Notes under the pieces: generated by a model
Told to the model about the DNA's origin: nothing
What the model saw: only the letters and a program-made list of their open reading frames with translations
Database searches by the model: none
Translations under genes and position numbers: made by a program
Source: Syntrophaceae bacterium
GTDB lineage: Bacteria > Desulfobacterota > Syntrophorhabdia > Syntrophorhabdales > WCHB1-27
Reading direction: 5' to 3'
Assembly (NCBI GenBank): GCA_003165115.1
Contig: PLSJ01000452.1
Span: 1-12,359, forward strand
Length of the DNA: 12,359 nucleotides
Shown here: piece by piece, positions 7,385-12,359 of the stretch
Position numbering within the stretch: position 1 is the stretch's first letter
How the letters are laid out: each line of letters begins with the position of its first letter

Positions 7385-7413
7385 ATTCTAAAGGGCAAGG
7401 AAGAGGGTGTCAA
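7385..7413 (-). promoter_or_regulatory. Near-consensus sigma-70 promoter for the MBL gene
   Basis: On the minus strand TTGACA (7413-7408) is followed by exactly 17 bases and then TAGAAT (7390-7385). The -35 is perfect and the -10 matches five of six. Transcription should begin near 7378, giving a leader of about 35 bases. The -35 box lies within the outer end of the inverted-repeat element. Confidence 0.72.
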
Positions 7414-7717
7414 GAAATTACCGGGCCGCAGGGCAAACGCATTTGGACATCCCACTTTGAAACGAGACCGTATGGTGCCCTTTCCGAGCACGTCTGCGGA
7501 ACGACCGCTAAGCAGCGTAGGCGGATCGGAGCGGTCCCGCAAGGGATGATGTGCGTGCTCGATCATCTATGCCCGCACTACACCGCGCACATCAAGCGAC
7601 GAGGAGCCTTACGATGCTCGGGAGTGGAGCCTATGTGCTCGGGAAGGGCGCCATACGGTCTGGCGGACAGGTTGTTTCCAAATGTTTTTGCCCTGCGGGC
7701 CGTGCGTTTCTTACCCT
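7404..7717. repeat. Imperfect inverted-repeat element (MITE-like candidate)
   Basis: Two long arms are inverted copies of each other. A 25-base block at 7467-7491 matches the reverse complement of 7635-7659 at 23 positions; a 24-base block at 7423-7446 matches the reverse complement of 7678-7701 at 21 positions. A diverged 18-20 base stretch separates the blocks in each arm, and weaker similarity continues outwards to about 7404 and 7717 with a 3-base gap. The core (7492-7634) has its own dyads: GACCGCT/AGCGGTC at 7503-7536 and GATGTGCG/CGCACATC at 7548-7593. No transposase is present. Short open frames here translate the arms and look non-coding. It may be a miniature inverted-repeat transposable element, a pair of inverted dispersed repeats, or a long structured RNA. 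Confidence 0.6.
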
Positions 7718-10701
7718 GCGTCCGGCGCGAAACCCCGGCGCGCCGTATTCTCTGTCACCACCCTGGAGTCCATGAAGTGGAGCAGGTATTCCTCTCCGCC
7801 GGCCTTCGTGCCCAGGCCGGACATCCTGAAGCCCCCGAAAGGCTGGCGTCCCACCAGGGCGCCCGTGATGTGCCTGTTCAGGTAGAGGTTCCCCACCATG
7901 AACCGCCTCCTCGCTTGTTCCAGATGGCTCGGGCTCCTGCTGAATACCCCTCCCGTGAGGGCAAATCGGGTCGAGTTGGCCCATTGGAGGGCCTCTTCAA
8001 AGGTTTTCACCCGCATGACCGCAAGCAGCGGCCCGAATATCTCCTCCTGGGCGATCCTGTGCTCGGGCCGTACGTCGCCCACGATGGTAATGGGCACGTA
8101 GGTTTCCCCGTCGGGGGTGCGGCCGACGTACAGGACCTTCCCCTCGACTCCCGCGATGTCCGTGTACTTGCGGATCCGCTGCGCGGCCTGGTGGTCGCAG
8201 ACGGGTCCCAGGAAGAAAGCCGGGTCCTCCGCCGGCCCCGACGCGAGTGATCCGGCCGCGCTCACCAAGCGGTCCGTAAAGGCGTCGTAGATCGAATCGA
8301 GCACGATCACCCGCGAGCACGACGAGCATTTCTGCCCCTGAAAACCGAAGGCGGAAACCAGCACCGCCGGCACGGCCTCGTCCAGGTCGGCGTCCTCGTC
8401 GATGATGATGGCGTTCTTTCCTCCCATCTCGGCGATGACCCTCTTGACGTTCACCTGTCCCGGACGGACCACCGACGCCCGCTCTACGATCCGCAGGCCC
8501 ACCTGGGTCGATCCCGTGAAGGCGATGGTGCTCACGTCGGGGTGATCGACGAGATACTCGGCAATTATTTCGGTGCGGCCGGGCAGGAAGTTAAAGACTC
8601 CGGGCGGCAGGGCCGCGTGCCTGAATGCCTCCACGAGGTGATGGCCGATGATGGGGGTCAGGGGAGAGGGCTTGTAGACGACGCAGTTGCCCGTGACTAT
8701 CGCCGCCGACACCATGCCGGTGCTGATGGCGAGGGGGAAATTCCACGGCGCGATCACGACCGCCACGCCTCTCGGCTCGTAGAAGGAGTGATTGACTTCA
8801 CCGGGCTGGGAAGGGAGGGGCTGGGGCGCACCCAGGCGTACCATCTCGCGGGCGTAATACTCCAGGAAATCTATTGCCTTGGCCACATCGGCCGAGGCCT
8901 GGTCCCACTGCTTGCCGATCTCGAGCACCTGCCAGGCCGCAAGCGTGTGCCGGTGCGCGGCCATCCACGAGGCCGCGGCCAAAAGGTATCCTGCCCGATT
9001 CCGGGCACCCGTCTCCCGCCAAGCATTATACGCCCTCCGGGCCGCCTCGACGGCGGCTTCCGCCTCCGCCCTCCCCGCCTGGCATACGGAGGCCAGCACC
9101 TCGGCAGGATCGGCCGGATTCACCGAGGGGGACAGGTCTGCGCATGTACGGTCGACCCTGTCGATATAGAGGGGGCACGTCATCCCCCGCTCCCGGCGCA
9201 CCTGCGCAATCGCCTCGCCGAAAAGCTCCCGTTCCTCCTTCTTCGTGAAATCGAACGGGGGGTAGTTCCTGAAAGGCCCCGGCTTTTCGGCAACACGGGC
9301 GCCCTCTTCCCCCGCGTGAAAGGCGGCCTGCTTCCCTTCCGCACCGTCCGCGGGGTCCCGAAGGATCTCCGCGGCGTCCGTCTTTTCCGCGAACATCCGG
9401 CGCAGGAACCCCTGGTTCGCGGTGTTTTCCAGCAGGCGGCGCACCAGGTAGGCCATCCCGGGGACCAGCGTGCCGCAGGGGCAGTAGAGCCTCACCCTGC
9501 CGACGGCCTTCAAAAGACCCTTACGGACAGGCTCGGCCATACCGTAAAGCACCTGAAATTCATAGCGGTCGTCGGGGACCCTGAATTCGCGCGCCATGGT
9601 AAGGCAGGCGGCGATCGAGCGGATATTGTGGGAGCCGCAGGCGAGGTAGGCAAGGTCATGGCTCCAGAGGACCATCTGCGTGGCGCGCTCGAAGGCGGCA
9701 TCCGTCTCCGTCTTATCGCCATAGACCGGCAGGTCCCACCCATTCTGCCGCGCCCTGAGCACCTCGTAGTCCCAGTAGGCGCCTTTCACGAGCCTGATGG
9801 AGACGGGGAGTCCCTTTTCCCTGCTCCAGTCGAGGAGATCGGCAAGGTCCCGGTCCGTGTCGCGCAGGTACGCCTGGATCGCGATGCCGAGGTGCGGATA
9901 AGCGCCGTATTGCAGCCGCAGCCTCCTGTAAAGCTCCAGGAACATATCCTTGTGCTGGTAAGATTCCATGTCGATGCACAGCGCACCACGCGCCTCCATC
10001 ACCTTTTCATAGACGGGCCGGATGCGGTCCAGCATGGCGGCCACGGAACCCTCGAAATTCTGCGGCCTCGCCTGCGAGTAAAGGGAGCTCGGTTTGAGAG
10101 ATACGCTGATCTTTGGGACCGAGCCCCAGTCGAGGTCCGTTCCCTTCGATTCTCCCAGGCTGCGCCACCCTTCCTGCCCCCTCTCCAGATCGTCGAGAAG
10201 GGACATGTAGAGGGCGCCATACTGCTCCGCCTCATCCTCGCTCACTACCGCTTCACCGAGAAGGTCCACGGAGAACGCGCAGCCTTCGCGTCGTATTTTT
10301 GACAGTCCCCTCAGCGCGTCCGCCCCGTTCTCCCCCACGATGAACTGTTTTCCGAGCTTCTCGATGGCATACCGTATTGCCCTGCCCGCGACCACGGCCC
10401 CCAGCAGGCCGCCCCGCGTGGCAAGTCCCACGGCGCAGCGCACCGGCCCCGGGATATAGTCCCTTCCCCCGCCAAAATATTCGATCAGGTGGCGCGCGAG
10501 CGACGCGGGCGTCGAGAGCGTGGGGAACACATCGACGAAGCGGAGCATACTTACGCGAAACGCCTCATGCTCCAGGGACCAGCCGATTATCCTGCCGACC
10601 CACTGCCCCTCCTCGAAAAGAGACGGCTTCCCCCCTTCGAGCATGCCGAGAAGCTCCCTGCCCGTCTCGATGATCCTCCCGTCCAATTCCTGCCGGTCCA
10701 T
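7711..10701 (-). CDS. putA: Bifunctional proline dehydrogenase / glutamate-semialdehyde dehydrogenase
   Basis: The 996-residue enzyme oxidises proline to P5C with FAD and then glutamate semialdehyde to glutamate with NAD. The PRODH barrel (about residues 150-440) shows KISVSLKPSSL (197-207), IRLVKGAYWD (302-311), FQVLYGMAE (382-390) and RRLLENTAN (421-429). The aldehyde dehydrogenase half (about 510-990) has PWNFP with N654, FTGSTQVG (728-735), E758 in AEMGG and catalytic C792 in GQKCSS. Length and lack of an N-terminal ribbon-helix-helix domain make it a type A PutA like that of Geobacter sulfurreducens, so it should not repress its own gene. The ATG is preceded by a G-run RBS. It probably stands alone: the DUF2284 gene ends 279 bases upstream and the MBL gene has its own promoter. 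The stop codon touches the inverted-repeat element. Confidence 0.97.
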   Translation of the reverse strand: MDRQELDGRIIETGRELLGMLEGGKPSLFEEGQWVGRIIGWSLEHEAFRVSMLRFVDVFPTLSTPASLARHLIEYFGGGRDYIPGPVRCAVGLATRGGLLGAVVAGRAIRYAIEKLGKQFIVGENGADALRGLSKIRREGCAFSVDLLGEAVVSEDEAEQYGALYMSLLDDLERGQEGWRSLGESKGTDLDWGSVPKISVSLKPSSLYSQARPQNFEGSVAAMLDRIRPVYEKVMEARGALCIDMESYQHKDMFLELYRRLRLQYGAYPHLGIAIQAYLRDTDRDLADLLDWSREKGLPVSIRLVKGAYWDYEVLRARQNGWDLPVYGDKTETDAAFERATQMVLWSHDLAYLACGSHNIRSIAACLTMAREFRVPDDRYEFQVLYGMAEPVRKGLLKAVGRVRLYCPCGTLVPGMAYLVRRLLENTANQGFLRRMFAEKTDAAEILRDPADGAEGKQAAFHAGEEGARVAEKPGPFRNYPPFDFTKKEERELFGEAIAQVRRERGMTCPLYIDRVDRTCADLSPSVNPADPAEVLASVCQAGRAEAEAAVEAARRAYNAWRETGARNRAGYLLAAASWMAAHRHTLAAWQVLEIGKQWDQASADVAKAIDFLEYYAREMVRLGAPQPLPSQPGEVNHSFYEPRGVAVVIAPWNFPLAISTGMVSAAIVTGNCVVYKPSPLTPIIGHHLVEAFRHAALPPGVFNFLPGRTEIIAEYLVDHPDVSTIAFTGSTQVGLRIVERASVVRPGQVNVKRVIAEMGGKNAIIIDEDADLDEAVPAVLVSAFGFQGQKCSSCSRVIVLDSIYDAFTDRLVSAAGSLASGPAEDPAFFLGPVCDHQAAQRIRKYTDIAGVEGKVLYVGRTPDGETYVPITIVGDVRPEHRIAQEEIFGPLLAVMRVKTFEEALQWANSTRFALTGGVFSRSPSHLEQARRRFMVGNLYLNRHITGALVGRQPFGGFRMSGLGTKAGGEEYLLHFMDSRVVTENTARRGFAPDAG

Positions 10702-10734
10702 ATCCCCCCTTCGCCGGCGCTACGCCTCACTTGA

Positions 10735-10784
10735 AGTATAATGCGACGCACCGTCCCTGGCTGTACTCCTTTTTCCGGCCAGGG
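10735..10784 (-). promoter_or_regulatory. Possible putA upstream region: -10-like box and hairpin
   Basis: On the minus strand TATACT (10740-10735) matches five of six bases of a -10 box and lies 33 bases before the putA ATG, but no good -35 is visible 16-18 bases upstream. Just behind it, CCCTGGC (10755-10761) pairs with GCCAGGG (10778-10784) over a 16-base loop, covering the place a -35 would occupy. An activator-dependent promoter is possible. Confidence 0.3.
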
Positions 10785-10836
10785 TGCATGTGCCTTGAAC
10801 TCACGGGCACGACATTATGAAATAAGGAGGTGGTGG

Positions 10837-10953
10837 ATGACTATTGGCGGAGGACCAACGCGCCCCCGCCTTTGTAGCGGCGGGGCGGAAGGGCCAGGAA
10901 ATCGGATAGCTGGTGCGAAGAAGAGGTGGCTCAAGCCTCTCGGCCGCGCGTAG
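10837..10953 (+). CDS. Possible 38-codon small ORF
   Basis: An ATG at 10837 follows AAGGAGG (10824-10830) at an ideal six-base distance, and the frame runs 38 codons to a TAG. The product would be very basic and glycine-rich, starting MTIGGGPTRPR and ending KKRWLKPLGRA, with no recognisable domain. Against coding, the ORF is largely occupied by two hairpins (10861-10887 and 10922-10940), which is typical of a dispersed palindromic repeat or RNA element, and no convincing plus-strand promoter precedes the RBS. I list it because the RBS is strong for its position. Confidence 0.3.
   Translation: MTIGGGPTRPRLCSGGAEGPGNRIAGAKKRWLKPLGRA
10861..10887. repeat. Very GC-rich hairpin in the 10.7-11.0 kb gap
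   Basis: CCCCGCC (10864-10870) pairs with GGCGGGG (10879-10885) over an 8-base loop, and two more outer pairs form with one bulged C. It resembles REP-type intergenic palindromes, but only one copy is seen in the window. No T-tract flanks it on either strand. Confidence 0.5.
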
Positions 10954-10969
10954 GGAAAGCAGCCTCCCT
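10922..10969 (-). terminator. Weak hairpins downstream of the DUF2284 gene
   Basis: Reading the minus strand from the DUF2284 stop, AGGGA/TCCCT (10969-10952) forms a 5-bp stem over 8 bases. Then AGAGG/CCTCT (10940-10922) forms a second stem over 9 bases, followed by a pyrimidine run TCTTC. The position suits an intrinsic terminator, but both stems are short. Confidence 0.32.
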
Positions 10970-10980
10970 GGTGTCGGCGC

Positions 10981-11574
10981 TCACTCCACCAGCACCAGGC
11001 CGAATATGTTCCTTTCCCCGGTGCGGTCCCGCACGACGCTGATGGGAAGGCCATGCTCCCCGGCCGTTGCAAATACATCGATCCCGCACGCTTCCATGGC
11101 GGGCCGCATTTTCTCCGGGTGCACGCATCCCCCCGAAATGTTGCAGGCGGCGCACCTCGTGCATGGGCCCGATCCCATCGAGAAGGCTTTATGAAAACCG
11201 CCAAGGAATATGGCCCTTTCCAGGTCGACGAGGACGTCGTTGAAATCCTCGACCGTCTTATAGCCTTTTCGCCAACGGCGGTGCAGGAGAATGGCCCAGG
11301 TATAGGAATCGAGAATTGTCCTTGTCTGCTCGGGGGCAGGTGAGCGCGGCGGACAGCAGAGGCGTTGACCGTAACCGGCGCAGCCGAACTGACATTTTAT
11401 CCTCACCCACGGCGCGGTAAAGACTTTCGATGTCTCGACGATCACTGCATCGTCCATGCCTTCCTTGAGGGCCATTGTCACGTAGGGACTCAACTTCTCG
11501 GGAGTCCTGGCGGCCTTCTTTTGTCTGGGCGCCTTTTCGGAACTTCCTATCACCGTATCAACAGGCTTTTTCAT
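10981..11574 (-). CDS. DUF2284 cysteine-rich (predicted metal-binding) protein
   Basis: The 197-residue soluble protein shows the DUF2284 cysteine pattern: C61 and C65, then C73-C74 followed by PPRSP (75-79), and C138, C141, C144, C150 and C163 in the second half (CTRCAAC then GGCVHPEKMRPAMEACGIDV). The spacing suggests bound metal or an Fe-S cluster, but no activity is established for the family, which is common in anaerobes. Residues 1-28 are a basic, low-complexity extension before the domain. The ATG at 11574 has a GGAGG RBS. It begins 57 bases after the stop of a sigma-54 activator gene on the same strand, so the two probably share a transcript; a regulatory link is inferred from position only. 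Confidence 0.88.
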   Translation of the reverse strand: MKKPVDTVIGSSEKAPRQKKAARTPEKLSPYVTMALKEGMDDAVIVETSKVFTAPWVRIKCQFGCAGYGQRLCCPPRSPAPEQTRTILDSYTWAILLHRRWRKGYKTVEDFNDVLVDLERAIFLGGFHKAFSMGSGPCTRCAACNISGGCVHPEKMRPAMEACGIDVFATAGEHGLPISVVRDRTGERNIFGLVLVE

Positions 11575-11631
11575 GGTGTGAGGTCCTCCCTCCGAGCATG
11601 AGCGAAAGAATTGTGGGCCACGGCCCGGACC

Positions 11632-12359
11632 CTACTTGAAACGCGCCGTGTCGATCTTGTACTTCTCGACCCGCAGCCCTATCATCCGCTCGGTGATGCC
11701 CAGCGACCGCGCCGCCTGGGCCATATTGCCCCGCGTCCGCTTCAGCTCTTCAACGATGACGTCCCTTTCCATAGCCGTGACGATGTTTTTGAGCGTGCCC
11801 CGCGCCTCGCGCCATTCCGTCCCGTCGCTTATCTGGAGGTTCGGCGGGAGGTGGTAGCTCTCGATGACGCCCTCCGTAGAGAGGATGATGGCCCTTTCTA
11901 TGCAGTTCTCCAGCTCCCGCACATTGCCCGGCCAATGATAGGCCATGAGCATGTCCGTCGCGCTGGTCGATATCCTTATAATTTTCTTCTCGTGCTCTTT
12001 GCTGTATTTTTCGATGAAGTGATCGGCAAGAAGCATGATATCCGTCTTCCGTTCACGCAGCGGCGGAACGACTATGGGAAAAACGTTCAGCCTGTAATAC
12101 AGGTCTTCCCTGAACCTCCCCTCGCTCAAAAGGAGCTCCAGGTTCCTGTTCGTCGCCGTGATGATGCGGGCGTGCACCTTTACGGGGGTGCTGTCGCCTA
12201 TCCGCTCGAACTCCTTCTCCTGGAGCACGCGAAGCAGCTTCGTCTGAATCGAGACTGGCAGGTCGCCTATCTCGTCAAGGAAGATGGTGCCGTATTCAGC
12301 CGCTTCGAACCTCCCGATACGTGCCCTCGTCGCACCGGTAAAGGCGCCCTTCTCGTGGC
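11632..12359 (-). CDS. NifA-type sigma-54 enhancer-binding regulator, N-terminus beyond window
   Basis: The frame stays open to the window edge, so an N-terminal part is missing; 241 residues are visible. They start at the sigma-54 contact loop GAFTGA (visible residues 4-9), followed by Walker B IFLDEIGD (25-32), sensor ATNRNL (68-73), arginine-finger region [14 protein letters not shown] (80-93) and WPGNVREL of the AAA+ lid. The C-terminal helix-turn-helix (about 197-241) has [31 protein letters not shown] spacing, closest to the NifA/AnfA branch of Fis-like domains. It would remodel sigma-54 RNA polymerase at -24/-12 promoters using ATP. The missing N-terminus (GAF, PAS or receiver) decides its signal. 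No clear -24/-12 promoter was found in the window. Confidence 0.93.
   Translation of the reverse strand, partial: HEKGAFTGATRARIGRFEAAEYGTIFLDEIGDLPVSIQTKLLRVLQEKEFERIGDSTPVKVHARIITATNRNLELLLSEGRFREDLYYRLNVFPIVVPPLRERKTDIMLLADHFIEKYSKEHEKKIIRISTSATDMLMAYHWPGNVRELENCIERAIILSTEGVIESYHLPPNLQISDGTEWREARGTLKNIVTAMERDVIVEELKRTRGNMAQAARSLGITERMIGLRVEKYKIDTARFK

Noticed and set aside
7404..7717. Retron (msr-msd) or CRISPR-like interpretation of the inverted repeat
   Set aside because: No reverse transcriptase or cas gene is present, and there are only two inverted copies, not an array of direct repeats with spacers.
7381..7775. Two short ORFs on opposite strands (7381-7566 minus, 7551-7775 plus) with similar peptides around VLGKGxIRS
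   Set aside because: The similarity is explained by the inverted repeat, which puts the same bases on both strands; neither has an RBS or a known domain.
8542..10302. 586-codon plus-strand ORF opposite putA
   Set aside because: It is antisense to PutA with all catalytic motifs intact on the other strand; no RBS or recognisable domain.
10940..10962. TPP-riboswitch-like bases GCGTAGGGAA at 10947-10956
   Set aside because: The other conserved thi-box parts (CTGAGA and the ACCTGATC region) are absent, and the downstream gene orientation does not fit.

Overview
The window is GC-rich, gene-dense bacterial chromosome. Gene content and motif style fit a Gram-negative, Desulfobacterota (deltaproteobacterial)-like anaerobe: a type A PutA of about 1000 residues like that of Geobacter, a DUF2284 cysteine-rich protein, a sigma-54 enhancer-binding regulator, a lipobox lipoprotein and an exopolysaccharide cluster. 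This placement is an inference; no rRNA or marker gene is present.

Layout, left to right. (1) 1-3394, plus strand: the end of an exopolysaccharide operon, with a GT2 glycosyltransferase cut by the window edge, a GT4 glycosyltransferase and an exported GH39/PslG-like glycoside hydrolase, spaced 30 and 1 bases apart. (2) 3395-4565: a LuxR/NarL-type response regulator flanked by two gene-free gaps (227 and 299 bases) with candidate promoters; the second gap carries a spaced direct repeat. (3) 4566-4877: a small single-BON-domain lipoprotein with a very strong RBS, followed by a perfect 10-bp stem-loop and a terminator-like hairpin lying inside the 3' end of the next, convergent gene. (4) 4965-6233, minus: a Spinster-like MFS transporter. 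(5) 6327-6584, plus: an 85-residue protein of unknown function. (6) 6606-7343, minus: an exported metallo-beta-lactamase-fold hydrolase. (7) 7404-7717: an imperfect inverted-repeat element (arms of about 85 bases around a core of about 143 bases). (8) 7711-10701, minus: bifunctional proline utilisation enzyme PutA. (9) 10702-10980: a gap with several hairpins and a possible 38-codon ORF. (10) 10981-12359, minus: a DUF2284 cysteine-rich protein downstream of a NifA-type sigma-54 activator that runs off the window.

The first block builds and probably trims a secreted polysaccharide, and the adjacent response regulator is a plausible but unproven controller. The PutA block turns proline into glutamate. 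The sigma-54 activator and DUF2284 protein form a probable two-gene transcription unit. The structure least explained by ordinary annotation is the inverted-repeat element between putA and the MBL gene: its left edge supplies the -35 box of a near-consensus outward promoter for the MBL gene, and its right edge reaches the putA stop codon.
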